Part shown: positions 6,651 to 15,952 of the stretch, piece after piece
Layout of the letters: every line of letters starts with the position of its first letter
How positions within the stretch are numbered: position 1 is the stretch's first letter
From: an uncultured Prevotellaceae bacterium
GTDB lineage: Bacteria > Bacteroidota > Bacteroidia > Bacteroidales > Muribaculaceae
Direction of reading: 5' to 3'
DNA: 43,659 bases
Assembly (NCBI GenBank): GCA_946406035.1
Contig: CAMJJG010000021.1
Coordinates: forward strand, 1-43,659
Made by a program: the position numbers and the translations under genes
The notes under the pieces: generated by a model
What the model saw: the letters and a program-made list of their open reading frames with translations, nothing else
Database searches by the model: none
What the model was told of the DNA's origin: nothing

Positions 6651-9122
6651 ATGAAAAAAGTACTACTACCTTTATTATTGCTAGTAATGGGCCTCATGGT
6701 CGCCGCCCAAGAGACCACCATTGCGCCCTTGCCGATGGGCCAAACGGCACACCCAAACATCAACTTCGTCATGCCTGAAGACTGTAGTTCCTGCTTCTTG
6801 ACCATCGAAAACAGTGACGAGGATCCTGATGCTACGATTTACTTCGCCTACAGCGACGGCAATTCCATTCCATTTGAATGGATGATTTATGACGGTTCAC
6901 CTGTAGTCATCACCCAACCAGGAGATTACACTGTCATGGCCTATGCTCAAAGTGAGGGCAAAGAAGCCAGTGAAGTCACTGAGGCGTATTTTACTGTTTT
7001 CCAGCCAAAGCCCCAACGAGCCTCAGCACCGCTCATCCATCCCTTGGATAACTACCAAATCAATGGATTGGAATTGAGTATAGGAACCGACCCTGTTTAC
7101 GATGAGTATATTGTCGGATATAACCCAGAGCCTTATACCTATATCTACGCTGACACCTATTATTATCGCATCAATGGCGGCGAGTTGATGAGCACCAGCC
7201 AACATGGCAGTACGATCACGCTACCTGGTTATGGCCACTACACCATCGAGGCTTACGGACACACCGAAGGAGCCATGGACAGCCCCACGGCCACTGCGAT
7301 TGTTGACTATGACGCGACGGGCTACACCACCCTGTGTGACAACATTATTGTCCACAATGGCATCATTTATGAGATTGATGATAACCAAACGTTATCCCTG
7401 GCCCCAGACCTGTCAATACTCAGGCCTGGTTTCACTCTAGAATACAGCGGTGACATTGACATTCCCGCCACCATCTCCATTGGGGGAAACACCTACACGG
7501 TGACAGGTATTAAGCAATGGGCCTTCTCACATCGTGACTATGGCATCACAGGTATACACTTGCCAAAAACAATCAGCTATATTGAGGAGAACCCCTTTGA
7601 TCGCTGCTCCAACCTGCAGTCGCTTAGCGTGGATGACAGCAATCCCTATTATGACTCCGGATATGGTAACGCGATCATTGAGAGGACTACCAACAAGCTG
7701 ATTGCGGGATGCGGGAACACCCAAATTCCTGGCACCGTCGAGACCATCGGCAGCTATGCGTTCTACAATAGGCCAGGATTAAGAACGATCACCATCCCTG
7801 AATCGGTCACGACGATTGAGGGCAGCGCCTTCGGTGAATGCTATGAATTAATGACCATTTACTGCATGGGATTGACTCCGCCAATTGCTACCGGAGCTTT
7901 TAGCGCAGATCCCTGCTATTATCAAACAACACTATATGTGCCTGGCGAAGCTATCGAAAATTACTATTCAGATGAAGTTTGGGGACAGTTCCAAAACATC
8001 CGGGGTATGGGGTATGGTCCCCAGGTGATGTTTAATGAGTCGGGCGATGAGTTGACGATTACCATCATTGGTTGGGGCTATCTCGAGGTGGATGTTAACG
8101 GAAGATATCTCGGGACAGTCGAGAACTCATTAACCTACACGATGCAGCGGCAAAGCAGCGATGATTTCCACGTGAGTGTCCGCGTCATTCAGCATTACAA
8201 TGGGCACAGTAGCGCATCTTATTATGGTTACGACTCCCACTACGACACATTCACCACACTACCGATATTCTATGCGAGCGAGGTCGAGCATGGTCAGGGA
8301 CTGAAGATTAACATGATCAGTGACGGCGACGACTATTATAACAATTACTTCTGGAATGACGGCTTCGAATTTGTGTGGCCCGAATATTGCTACTACCGGA
8401 TCAACGGTACGGGAGAGTGGACAAGAGGCGAGATTGACGACTCGTTCTACCTGTCCGAGTATGGGGACTACACCATCGAGGCCTATGCTGGTGCTGGCGG
8501 TGACAGATGCGCCAACAGCTCGACGATCACCATCGATGTTCACTATGGACCAGATGGCTTCTACAGCCGCTACAACAATTATCGCAACACCCATATCGTC
8601 TATAATGGCCTGTATTATTTTAATAGCAGCCTCGGCAACGATGTCACGGTAAACTTGAACCAAACTGATTCTTATGGAATCATGTTGCCCACGCTGAGCG
8701 ACATCGTGATTCCAGCTTCGATTACCATCGCAGGCGATGAATACACGGTAACTTATGTAAGTCGTTCTAACCTCGAGGTCGCTAACAGCATCACCTGCTT
8801 GTCGGCCACACCGATTGATGGCTATCTTGGCGAAGATTCCGACCCTTTCTTCGAGACGCCATTGTTTGTGCCTCTTGAGGGTCTTGAGGCCTACAAGGCT
8901 CATGAGGAGTGGGGCAAGTTTACTTGCATCGTTCCGTTTGTAGGGGCTGGTCCTGGCGATATCAACGGCGACGGTAACATCGCCATCAATGATGCGACCA
9001 ACTTGATTGACATGCTGCTTGGCGGTGACGAGTTGCCCGCATGGGGCGATGTCAACGGCGACGGCGCGATTAACGTCAAAGACATCACCGACCTCATTGA
9101 CATGCTCCTGAGTGGCCATTGA
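6651..9122 (+). CDS. Secreted BspA-type leucine-rich-repeat protein with C-terminal dockerin-like repeat
   Basis: The frame is open from 6546, but a clear signal peptide (MKKVLLPLLLLVMGLMVAAQ) starts at 6651, with another ATG two codons earlier at 6645, giving about 823 residues. Order of domains: a beta-sandwich segment with a DYTVMAYAQSEG motif; a second copy of that module (GHYTIEAYGHTEG); BspA/LRR_5 repeats (IPGTVETIGSYAFYN, ITIPESVTTIEGSAFGEC); more sandwich modules (DYTIEAYAGAGG); and a terminal pair of calcium-binding loops (GDINGDGNIAINDATNLIDM and GDVNGDGAINVKDITDLIDM), a type I dockerin-like repeat. It is likely an exported or cell-surface protein involved in adhesion or protein assembly. 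The cohesin partner, if any, is not in the window. Confidence 0.88.
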   Translation: MKKVLLPLLLLVMGLMVAAQETTIAPLPMGQTAHPNINFVMPEDCSSCFLTIENSDEDPDATIYFAYSDGNSIPFEWMIYDGSPVVITQPGDYTVMAYAQSEGKEASEVTEAYFTVFQPKPQRASAPLIHPLDNYQINGLELSIGTDPVYDEYIVGYNPEPYTYIYADTYYYRINGGELMSTSQHGSTITLPGYGHYTIEAYGHTEGAMDSPTATAIVDYDATGYTTLCDNIIVHNGIIYEIDDNQTLSLAPDLSILRPGFTLEYSGDIDIPATISIGGNTYTVTGIKQWAFSHRDYGITGIHLPKTISYIEENPFDRCSNLQSLSVDDSNPYYDSGYGNAIIERTTNKLIAGCGNTQIPGTVETIGSYAFYNRPGLRTITIPESVTTIEGSAFGECYELMTIYCMGLTPPIATGAFSADPCYYQTTLYVPGEAIENYYSDEVWGQFQNIRGMGYGPQVMFNESGDELTITIIGWGYLEVDVNGRYLGTVENSLTYTMQRQSSDDFHVSVRVIQHYNGHSSASYYGYDSHYDTFTTLPIFYASEVEHGQGLKINMISDGDDYYNNYFWNDGFEFVWPEYCYYRINGTGEWTRGEIDDSFYLSEYGDYTIEAYAGAGGDRCANSSTITIDVHYGPDGFYSRYNNYRNTHIVYNGLYYFNSSLGNDVTVNLNQTDSYGIMLPTLSDIVIPASITIAGDEYTVTYVSRSNLEVANSITCLSATPIDGYLGEDSDPFFETPLFVPLEGLEAYKAHEEWGKFTCIVPFVGAGPGDINGDGNIAINDATNLIDMLLGGDELPAWGDVNGDGAINVKDITDLIDMLLSGH

Positions 9123-9152
9123 TTGATGATGTTCCCGTGGGGATGAACTATA

Positions 9153-9196
9153 CGAATTGCGCTAATCAGATGAAATAGTCTAATTAGCGCAATTCG
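9153..9196. terminator. Bidirectional terminator hairpin between convergent genes
   Basis: A 14-bp perfect inverted repeat, CGAATTGCGCTAAT (9153-9166) and ATTAGCGCAATTCG (9183-9196), with a 16-base loop. It lies between the LRR-dockerin gene and the convergent GlmU-like gene, so it can serve both. Confidence 0.8.
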
Positions 9197-9215
9197 AGTT
9201 TTCAGAAAAGGTGTT

Positions 9216-10412
9216 TTACTTGTAGCGGTCGCTGATGTTGTAGATGGCCTTGTAGATGTCGCGGTCAACGTCGGTAAGGGTGATTTTGCGGCGGGCCATG
9301 ACGCGCTCGGCAATGGTGTAGAAGGTCTCGAGGGGCACATTCTTGAAGCCGGCGGCAGCGCTGCCCTCCTGGAACGAGGCGACAAAGTTGCGGGGAAATC
9401 CCGCACCGTGGATGTTGACGCCCACACCCAGCACTGTGGCCGTGTTGATCATGCCGTTGACGCCGATCTTGCTGTGGTCGCCCATGAACAGGCCGCAGAA
9501 TTGCAGTCCCGTGCGCTCAAACCGCTTGCTGGCATAGTTCCACAGCTTGATCTCGCCATAGTCGTTCTTGAGGTTGCTGGCAGTGGTTCCACCGCCGATG
9601 TTGCACCACTCGCCGATGACGGCGTCGCCCAAGAACCCCTCGTGGGCCTTGTTGCTATAGCCGATGAACACCGAATTCTCGACCTCACCGCCAATCTTGC
9701 AGTGGGGACCCAGTGTTGTCGCTCCATAGACCTTGGCGCCGATTCTCACCTTGGCATCGTGGCAGGCGGCGAAACCGCCGCGGATGCATGCCCCCTCCAT
9801 CACCTCGACATTCTTGCCGATGTAGATGGGGCCATCGTGGGTGTTGAGCATGGCACCCTCGACATAGGCGCCCTGCTCGACAAAGATGCGTGAAGGGTCG
9901 CCGATGATTGTGTTGGCGGCCGATAGCGGCTGTGACTCACGGCCCGCTGTCAGGCGGTCAAAGTCCTGGGCAAGCACGACACCGTTGAACTCAAAGATGT
10001 CATACAGGTGCTTGACCACCAGCGGCACATTGTGGGGATAGACCACGCGGGTATAGTGACGCGTGTCATAGTCGTGGGCACTGCCGTTAAAGGCGATCAG
10101 TTCCTCGCCCACCATGAGCGCCTCGCCCAGCTGCAGGTCGAGCACCTGCTGCGCCAGCTCGGGGGAGGGGATGACGTGGCCCGCGACCATGAGGTTGCTG
10201 CTGCGGCGGGCGTGCAGCGGGAATTTCTTCTTGAGGTAAGGCACGGTGAGGTAGCTGTAACTGGCCTCGCCCAACAGGGATTGCCACTTCTGGGCAATGG
10301 TGGTGATTCCCACACGCAGCAGGGCGGTGGGGCGTGTGTAGGTGAACGGCATCAGGTGCTTGCGCACCTCGTTGTCGTCAAACAAGATGACATTGCGTCC
10401 AGTCTTCTTCAT
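9216..10412 (-). CDS. GlmU-like putative sugar nucleotidyltransferase/acyltransferase
   Basis: Protein of 398 residues typical of the Bacteroidetes GlmU-family protein. The N-terminus (NVILFDDNEVRKHLMPFTYTRP) is a divergent nucleotidyltransferase domain without the classic GxGTRM loop. The C-terminal half is a left-handed beta-helix of hexapeptide repeats (IYIGKNVEVMEGACI, KVRIGAKVYGATTLGPHCKIGG, VIGEWCNIGGGTTASNLKND). It is presumed to act on amino-sugar-1-phosphates in envelope sugar biosynthesis, but the reaction has not been established for this subfamily as far as I know. It is transcribed divergently from the rhamnose-pathway epimerase, fitting a sugar-nucleotide theme. The start ATG at 10412 follows a TACTTTTG -7 element by about 26 bases. 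Confidence 0.85.
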   Translation of the reverse strand: MKKTGRNVILFDDNEVRKHLMPFTYTRPTALLRVGITTIAQKWQSLLGEASYSYLTVPYLKKKFPLHARRSSNLMVAGHVIPSPELAQQVLDLQLGEALMVGEELIAFNGSAHDYDTRHYTRVVYPHNVPLVVKHLYDIFEFNGVVLAQDFDRLTAGRESQPLSAANTIIGDPSRIFVEQGAYVEGAMLNTHDGPIYIGKNVEVMEGACIRGGFAACHDAKVRIGAKVYGATTLGPHCKIGGEVENSVFIGYSNKAHEGFLGDAVIGEWCNIGGGTTASNLKNDYGEIKLWNYASKRFERTGLQFCGLFMGDHSKIGVNGMINTATVLGVGVNIHGAGFPRNFVASFQEGSAAAGFKNVPLETFYTIAERVMARRKITLTDVDRDIYKAIYNISDRYK

Positions 10413-10438
10413 AGCGTCACTAGTTAGAATTTGCGGGG

Positions 10439-10446
10439 CAAAAGTA
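10439..10446 (-). promoter_or_regulatory. -7 element for the GlmU-like gene
   Basis: TACTTTTG on the minus strand matches TAnnTTTG, 26 bases upstream of the ATG at 10412. No clear TTG is seen at the expected -33 spacing, so this is a weaker call. Confidence 0.5.
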
Positions 10447-10466
10447 CTCGTTTTTCCCGAATTATA

Positions 10467-10497
10467 TTGTATCCCTGCCTAAAAATGGCTAATTTTG
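10467..10497 (+). promoter_or_regulatory. Promoter for rfbC
   Basis: TTG at 10467-10469, a 20-base spacer, and TAATTTTG at 10490-10497. The transcript would start near 10504, with the ATG at 10527. Upstream in-frame codons back to 10431 are excluded as starts because they lie in or before this promoter. Confidence 0.75.
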
Positions 10498-10526
10498 CAG
10501 GTCGTTTAACTACAATAAATAGGATA

Positions 10527-11087
10527 ATGAACTTCATTGAACAGGAGATAAAGGGTGTTTGGGTGATTGAACCCAAGATTTATGGTGACAAGCGTGGTTA
10601 CTTCTGCGAGGTTTACAAGCAGGCCGAGTTTGACGCCCATGTGGGCCATCATGTGGAATTTGTCCAGGACAACGAGTCTTTCTCGACGCGCGGCGTGCTG
10701 CGTGGCTTGCACTTCCAGCGTGGTGAGTTCAGCCAGGCCAAGCTCGTGCGCGTGTCCCAGGGCGTGGTGCTCGATGTTGTTGTTGACCTGCGTCATGGCA
10801 GCCCCACCAGGGGGCACCACATTGCTGTTGAACTGAGGGCCGACACAGGTCGTCAACTCTTTATCCCCCGCGGTTTTGCCCATGGTTTTGTGGTCTTGAG
10901 CGACGTTGCCCAGTTCCAGTACAAGGTAGATAACCCCTATGCACCACATAGCGAGGCCACCTTGCGCTTTGATGACCCGGCGCTTGGCATCGACTGGCGT
11001 ATCGCTCCAGCCGACATGCTGTTGAGCGAGAAAGACCTTAAGGGCCTGTCACTGGAAGAAATGACGCCTGAGTACCTCGGGTTTTGA
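10527..11087 (+). CDS. rfbC: dTDP-4-dehydrorhamnose 3,5-epimerase
   Basis: Protein of 186 residues with the RmlC cupin signature: DKRGYFCEVYKQAEF, VQDNESFSTRGVLRGLHFQ (catalytic His in RGLHFQ), VVLDVVVDLRHGSPT and the FIPRGFAHGFVVLSDVAQFQYKVDNPY block with the second active-site region. It converts dTDP-4-keto-6-deoxyglucose to dTDP-4-keto-L-rhamnose in the cytoplasm, feeding O-antigen or surface-glycan synthesis. The other rml genes are not in the window. Its last 39 bases overlap the 3' end of the convergent membrane-protein gene. Confidence 0.95.
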   Translation: MNFIEQEIKGVWVIEPKIYGDKRGYFCEVYKQAEFDAHVGHHVEFVQDNESFSTRGVLRGLHFQRGEFSQAKLVRVSQGVVLDVVVDLRHGSPTRGHHIAVELRADTGRQLFIPRGFAHGFVVLSDVAQFQYKVDNPYAPHSEATLRFDDPALGIDWRIAPADMLLSEKDLKGLSLEEMTPEYLGF

Positions 11088-12701
11088 CGTCAGCACTGGC
11101 TTGGACCATTCCGGAAAATCAATGATTCTAATCTCCCTGAGGCGTGACTCCTGGGAGGGATGTGTCTTGGCTAGCAGGGCATAGCGCTCGTTATTGATGG
11201 TGACAAACCTGGGCTCGTCTTGAAATACCTCAATCTCATTGCTGAGCTTGGAAATCAGTCGGTTGAGAGGCCATGGCCACGAGCTGAACCTTGATGGCTC
11301 ATAGATGAAGTTGGCATAGCGGATGGATTGACCTTCGGATAACCTCATGGCATAGAACGGCAGGCCATCCAGTGTGTGAAACTGATTGTAGGCCTGTGGA
11401 TGGGCGTTTAGGTCATCGATGAATGCCTTGGGCAGGAAACATACAAACTTGTCATACCACCCGTAGTATCGGGTTATGAAATCCTCCTCACCATACACCT
11501 TGTCATCGTCAATGCCGCTGGTGAGATATGTCCCCATGTAGTCAAGAACATAGCGGCGCAGGTAGGAGGTCGGCTTGATGGGCTGGGTCGTGAGCACCAT
11601 ATCATCTCCACGTTCGACACATCGCAACTCCTGCTGGCACACCGCATAGCACTTGCTGCACGTGAAAATGACAAATCCGGCAAAAGTCATTATTGCCACG
11701 TTGCCAATCGAGATCACGCGCCTGTCAATCCTGGACCAGTTGATGGATTTCAAGATCAATACCAGTGAATAAAACTCTATACCCAGGCGGGACTGCTCAT
11801 AATTGGCACCGGTAAAGATGATGAACGCAAATATCGCTAGGGTTGCAGTGATGAGCAATCGCTCTCTCTTGACCCAAGCGATGAATGATTTCTTGTTAAT
11901 CACCAGCCAGGCCAGGGCAATGAATAACAGGACAAAGAACAGGCGCAGGTTGCGCATGTTGATGATGCGGTCGGTAAGGCTGAGTAGCCTGAGTGATGAA
12001 TGTGTGGCCCTGTAGATGGAGGCTGGAGCAAAAACAAGGAATAGCGAACCCAGAAAGAATCCTGACAACATCAACACACGGTGAGGGGTCAGTTCTTTCC
12101 TGTTAAACAAATAATAGAGGAAATAGGCTGCTCCCACCCCCACGACAAAGGCCTCGTTGCTCCAGCCGCACACCACCGAGAAGATGAATAATAGTACTCG
12201 GCTCCATGTCGACTGGCTGTCCTTGCCGAGCAGGTAATGGAACAGAAGCAGAGCGGCACCCACCCACATGTAATTCATGGAACCGCTCAACCACAAGCAG
12301 CCATACTTGAAGCCTGTCATGACCAGGAAAATGAGCATGAAGGCCACCGAAACCACCTTGTAATGATTCTCCCTATTGCCGGTAGTGAGCAGGGCTATAA
12401 TGTATAGAAAAAAAACAAAAACCAGAGTGTTGAATACATTAAATACCCCCTTGCCCAGTATGCCATCAAAATACTGAAGAAAGAAGTGGACGATAAAGCG
12501 GCCATTGAACACAAAATAGTGCTCCCATTGACCCCTGAGGATGTCGCCGACTGACTGGATGGGAGTGTGGGGCGTCCCGAAGACAAAGGCATAGTGCCAG
12601 TCGTCGCAAAACAGCGGCGTGAACCGGTTGAGCAGATACATCATGACTGCTACCAATGCCAGGAAGGTGATGAGCAAGTTTCTGTTAGAGGACTTAAACA
12701 T
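11049..12701 (-). CDS. DUF6056-like polytopic membrane protein, paralog 3
   Basis: Protein of 550 residues with about ten to twelve membrane segments over the first two-thirds and a soluble C-terminal domain. Just after the first membrane helix it has RFTPLFCDDWHYAFVFGT, a luminal-loop acidic pair (DD) of the kind used by GT-C fold glycosyltransferases. A glycosyltransferase or lipid-linked sugar transferase role is therefore plausible but not proven. It is the last of three tandem paralogs on the minus strand (24 and 11 bases between genes) sharing blocks such as GFKYGCLWLSGSMNYMW, ARYYGW-like and PFYAMRL in the C-terminal domain. Its stop codon lies inside the convergent rfbC gene. Confidence 0.8.
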   Translation of the reverse strand: MFKSSNRNLLITFLALVAVMMYLLNRFTPLFCDDWHYAFVFGTPHTPIQSVGDILRGQWEHYFVFNGRFIVHFFLQYFDGILGKGVFNVFNTLVFVFFLYIIALLTTGNRENHYKVVSVAFMLIFLVMTGFKYGCLWLSGSMNYMWVGAALLLFHYLLGKDSQSTWSRVLLFIFSVVCGWSNEAFVVGVGAAYFLYYLFNRKELTPHRVLMLSGFFLGSLFLVFAPASIYRATHSSLRLLSLTDRIINMRNLRLFFVLLFIALAWLVINKKSFIAWVKRERLLITATLAIFAFIIFTGANYEQSRLGIEFYSLVLILKSINWSRIDRRVISIGNVAIMTFAGFVIFTCSKCYAVCQQELRCVERGDDMVLTTQPIKPTSYLRRYVLDYMGTYLTSGIDDDKVYGEEDFITRYYGWYDKFVCFLPKAFIDDLNAHPQAYNQFHTLDGLPFYAMRLSEGQSIRYANFIYEPSRFSSWPWPLNRLISKLSNEIEVFQDEPRFVTINNERYALLAKTHPSQESRLREIRIIDFPEWSKPVLTSKPEVLRRHFFQ

Positions 12702-12725
12702 GAAATTAGTAAGGTGTTAGGATAC

Positions 12726-14315
12726 TTAATTCTTCAATAATATCTCAGTGATGCGGTCATCCTGTGAGGGGCGCATCTTCTGGACGATCACATAATCTTC
12801 TCCATTGACGGGGAGCACTCTCGCCATGATGATGTCATGGTCGACCTCGCCGGCTATCTTGCTGCAAAGTCGATTTAGCGGCCACGGCAGCGTGTCATAT
12901 TCTGAGGGTTGGTAATTGATCTGGGCATAGCCAATGTTCTTGTGGCCCGCAGCAAGCCTCATGGCATAGAACGGTAGGCCCTCGAGCGTGCGGAACTCGC
13001 TGTAGGCATCGTGATGGGCTTGAACGTCGTCGAGAAACGCTTTGGGCCAGAAATAGACAACCTTGTCGTTGAGGCCATAATACTTGGGAATCCAGTCATC
13101 CTCGCCGAAGTACTTGACCTCATCGATGCCGTCGTTGGTGCCGAGGCCTTGATAGTCGAGAACATATCGGTTGAGATAGGACGATGGCGCCACCAGCGAG
13201 GCTGTCGCTATCTGGCTGTCACCAGCCACCACGCGAGAGAGCTCTTGCTGGGCTATGCCGTAGCAACGGGCACACACGGTGATCACATAGATGGAAAACG
13301 CGACAACGCATGCGTTGGCACCTGTAATAACGCATGCGTTCACCCTGGGCCAGTCAATGACCCTGAGGATGAGTACTAGCGAGAACAGCTCGATGCCAAA
13401 CCGGGAATGGGCATAATAGAATCCTGTGAAGATGATAAACGCCAGTGAAATGAGGGTCGCCATGATGAAAACGCTTTCCCGCTTTAACCATTGCTTGAAA
13501 TCAAGCCGCTTGAGGGCTACCTTGACGAGGATAATCGCGGGCAGGACAAAGAAAAGCCTGAGGTTGTTTAAATTCAAGATGCGATCCACTAGACTGAATT
13601 GCCTTGCCGATGAAACAAGGGCGCGGTTGATCGACGCCGGAGAAAACACCACAAAGAGCATGCCGACGTATAACCCCACAAGCAGGTATGTGCGTGTTAC
13701 GGTCAACTGCTTGCGGTGGAAGGCGTAGTAGAGGAAATAGGCGCCGCCCAGTCCTAGCACTATGGCCTCGTTGGTCCAGCCGCAGATGAAACCGAAGAGG
13801 ATCAAGACAACATTGTATCGTGCCGGGATATCGTTGCGCTCCATGAGGTGGTGAAAGAACAACAGCAGCACGGCCATCCACAGGTAGTTGCATGCCCCGC
13901 TCATCCACAGGAACACATACTTGAAGCCTGTCATGAGCAGGAAAACCAGAATAAAAGCGACCGAACTGATCTTGTAGTACTGTCTCTTGTCACGCGACGT
14001 GACAACCGCCAGCACATACAGGAACAGGGCAAAAAGCAGGGCATTAATGACATTGAAGGCGTCCTTGCCCAGAATGCCGTCAAACAGTTGAACGAAAAAG
14101 TGTGGCACAAAACGGCCGTTGAACACAAAATAGTGGTTCCACTGGCTGACCAGGATGTCGCCGACTGACTGGATGGGAGTGTGGGGCGTCCCGAAGACAA
14201 AGGCATAATGCCAGTCGTCGCAAAACAGCGGGGTGAACCGATTGATGAAATACATCACCACAGCCACTGTCGTGAGCAGCAGGGCGCATAGGGCCTTATG
14301 ATTAGTTCTGTGCAT
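12726..14315 (-). CDS. DUF6056-like polytopic membrane protein, paralog 2
   Basis: Protein of 529 residues, the middle member of the tandem set. It has the same layout: an N-terminal helix, the CDDWHYAFVFGTPHTPIQS loop with an acidic pair, repeated membrane helices, and a C-terminal soluble part (LPWPLNRL, EVKYFGEDDWIPKYYG). At the DNA level the segment coding for that N-terminal loop is almost identical to paralog 3 over about 75 bases, although the rest of the two genes has diverged, which suggests recent gene conversion or selection on the loop. Co-transcribed with its neighbours; a GT-C-type sugar transferase role is a guess from topology. Confidence 0.8.
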   Translation of the reverse strand: MHRTNHKALCALLLTTVAVVMYFINRFTPLFCDDWHYAFVFGTPHTPIQSVGDILVSQWNHYFVFNGRFVPHFFVQLFDGILGKDAFNVINALLFALFLYVLAVVTSRDKRQYYKISSVAFILVFLLMTGFKYVFLWMSGACNYLWMAVLLLFFHHLMERNDIPARYNVVLILFGFICGWTNEAIVLGLGGAYFLYYAFHRKQLTVTRTYLLVGLYVGMLFVVFSPASINRALVSSARQFSLVDRILNLNNLRLFFVLPAIILVKVALKRLDFKQWLKRESVFIMATLISLAFIIFTGFYYAHSRFGIELFSLVLILRVIDWPRVNACVITGANACVVAFSIYVITVCARCYGIAQQELSRVVAGDSQIATASLVAPSSYLNRYVLDYQGLGTNDGIDEVKYFGEDDWIPKYYGLNDKVVYFWPKAFLDDVQAHHDAYSEFRTLEGLPFYAMRLAAGHKNIGYAQINYQPSEYDTLPWPLNRLCSKIAGEVDHDIIMARVLPVNGEDYVIVQKMRPSQDDRITEILLKN

Positions 14316-14326
14316 AGTGGCAGCTG

Positions 14327-15952
14327 TTAGTTTTGTTGGTTGGCGCTACTCTGTGAATCGTGTTCAATCAGCTTGATGTCCTTGAGGCGGTAGTCCTGGG
14401 CCGGACGCGGACGGCGAATCAAGGCATATCGCTCGCCCTTGTGATGCATGACTATGACGTCCGAGATGTCCCAGTCGGTCTCGTCGGCAAACTTCATGCT
14501 GATTCTGTTGAGTGGCCAGGGCAACTTGTTGTACTTTGACGGTTCATAGGAGAGCTCGGCATACCAGATGTCTTGACCGGGCTTGAGCCTGATAGCATAG
14601 AATGGCTGATTGCCCAGGGTGCGGAAGTCGTTGTACAATTCGGGATGCTTGTCCAGGTCGTCGATGAACTGCTTGGGGTACATGTACACCAGTTTGCCAT
14701 GATAGCCATAGTAATCGGGCATCCAGTCGTCCTCGCCATAGTATTTCTCCTCGTCGAGCCCGCCATGCAGTCCATAACCGTAATAGTCAAGCACATAGCG
14801 GCGCATTGGTGAGGTCGTCTCGATGGGGTTGGTCGTGAGGATCAAGGTCTCGCCCCTTGTGGCTGGCGCTAATTCCTCTTGCCCGACCTTGTAGCACTGG
14901 GCGCACACGGTGGCCGCATAAATGGCAAAGGCCAGCGTGCAAGCATTGGCCACGGTGACGATTGCGCTGTTGACTCGTTCCCAACTGATGGTCCTCAAAA
15001 TCAAGAGCAATGAGAACAACTCAATGCCGAAGCGGGAATGCTCCAGATAAAAGCCGGTAAACAGGATGAAAACCAGCGAAATCACCGTTGCCGTGACCAG
15101 CATCTGCTCCTTCTTGACCCATTGCTTGAAGTGTAGCCGCTTGAAGCTCACCTTAGCGATCACCAGCAGGATGAGTACAAAGAAAAGTCTCAGGTTCTGC
15201 ATGTTCACTATGCGGTCCATAGGGGTGAAATTGCGTGCGCTCGACGTGAAGGCGCGGTGAATCGAGGCCGGAGACAAGACAAGAATGAGCGCTCCCAGGA
15301 AGAAGCCGATGAGCATGTAGCGCCGGTGAACCGTCAACTCCGAGCGGTGGAAAAGGTAATAAATGAAATAGGCACCGCCCAGGCCGACGACCATCGCCTC
15401 GTTGGTCCAGCCGCAGATGAAGCCATAGAGCAACAGGGGCACGTTGAACCGCGTGGGAATGTCGTCACGCTCGATCAAGCGGTGGAAGCACAGCAGCAGG
15501 ATTGCCATCCACAGGTAGTTGCATGACCCACTCATCCACAGGAATACATACTTGAAGCCCGTCATGAGCAGGAAGACCAGAATGAAGGCGACCGATACAA
15601 TCTTGTAGTACTGTTTCCTGTCACGCGATGTGACAACGGCCAGTGCATACAGGAACAGGGCAAAAAATATCGCGTTGAACACGTTGAAGGCGCCCTTGCC
15701 CAGGATGCCGTCGAACAGTTGCACAAAGAAATGGGCGATGAAGCGGCCGTTGGTGAACTCAAAATAGTGATGCCACTGGCTGACCAGGATGTCGCCGATA
15801 GAACGGATGGGCGTCTGGGTGCCAAAGATAAAGCAATAGTGCCAATCGTCGCAGAAGATGGGCGTGAAACGATTGATAAAGTACATCACAACTGTCACAA
15901 CCGTTAGGAAAATGGCACATAGGATTCCGGGATTTGTCTTCTTATCCATCAC
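14327..15952 (-). CDS. DUF6056-like polytopic membrane protein, paralog 1
   Basis: Protein of 541 residues, the promoter-proximal member. The equivalent loop reads RFTPIFCDDWHYCFIFGTQTPIRS, one residue shorter than in paralogs 2 and 3, with the acidic pair retained. It shares GFKYVFLWMSGSCNYLWMA with paralog 2 and the C-terminal EEKYYGEDDWMPDYYGYHGKL and QPFYAIRL blocks. An unusually long leader precedes it (promoter at 16223-16253, about 270 bases upstream). Membrane location is certain from composition; the function is unknown beyond family resemblance. Confidence 0.8.
   Translation of the reverse strand: MMDKKTNPGILCAIFLTVVTVVMYFINRFTPIFCDDWHYCFIFGTQTPIRSIGDILVSQWHHYFEFTNGRFIAHFFVQLFDGILGKGAFNVFNAIFFALFLYALAVVTSRDRKQYYKIVSVAFILVFLLMTGFKYVFLWMSGSCNYLWMAILLLCFHRLIERDDIPTRFNVPLLLYGFICGWTNEAMVVGLGGAYFIYYLFHRSELTVHRRYMLIGFFLGALILVLSPASIHRAFTSSARNFTPMDRIVNMQNLRLFFVLILLVIAKVSFKRLHFKQWVKKEQMLVTATVISLVFILFTGFYLEHSRFGIELFSLLLILRTISWERVNSAIVTVANACTLAFAIYAATVCAQCYKVGQEELAPATRGETLILTTNPIETTSPMRRYVLDYYGYGLHGGLDEEKYYGEDDWMPDYYGYHGKLVYMYPKQFIDDLDKHPELYNDFRTLGNQPFYAIRLKPGQDIWYAELSYEPSKYNKLPWPLNRISMKFADETDWDISDVIVMHHKGERYALIRRPRPAQDYRLKDIKLIEHDSQSSANQQN

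Noticed and set aside
8259..9119. A 286-codon open frame on the minus strand
   Set aside because: It is antisense to the dockerin end of the LRR protein, whose calcium loops are clear.
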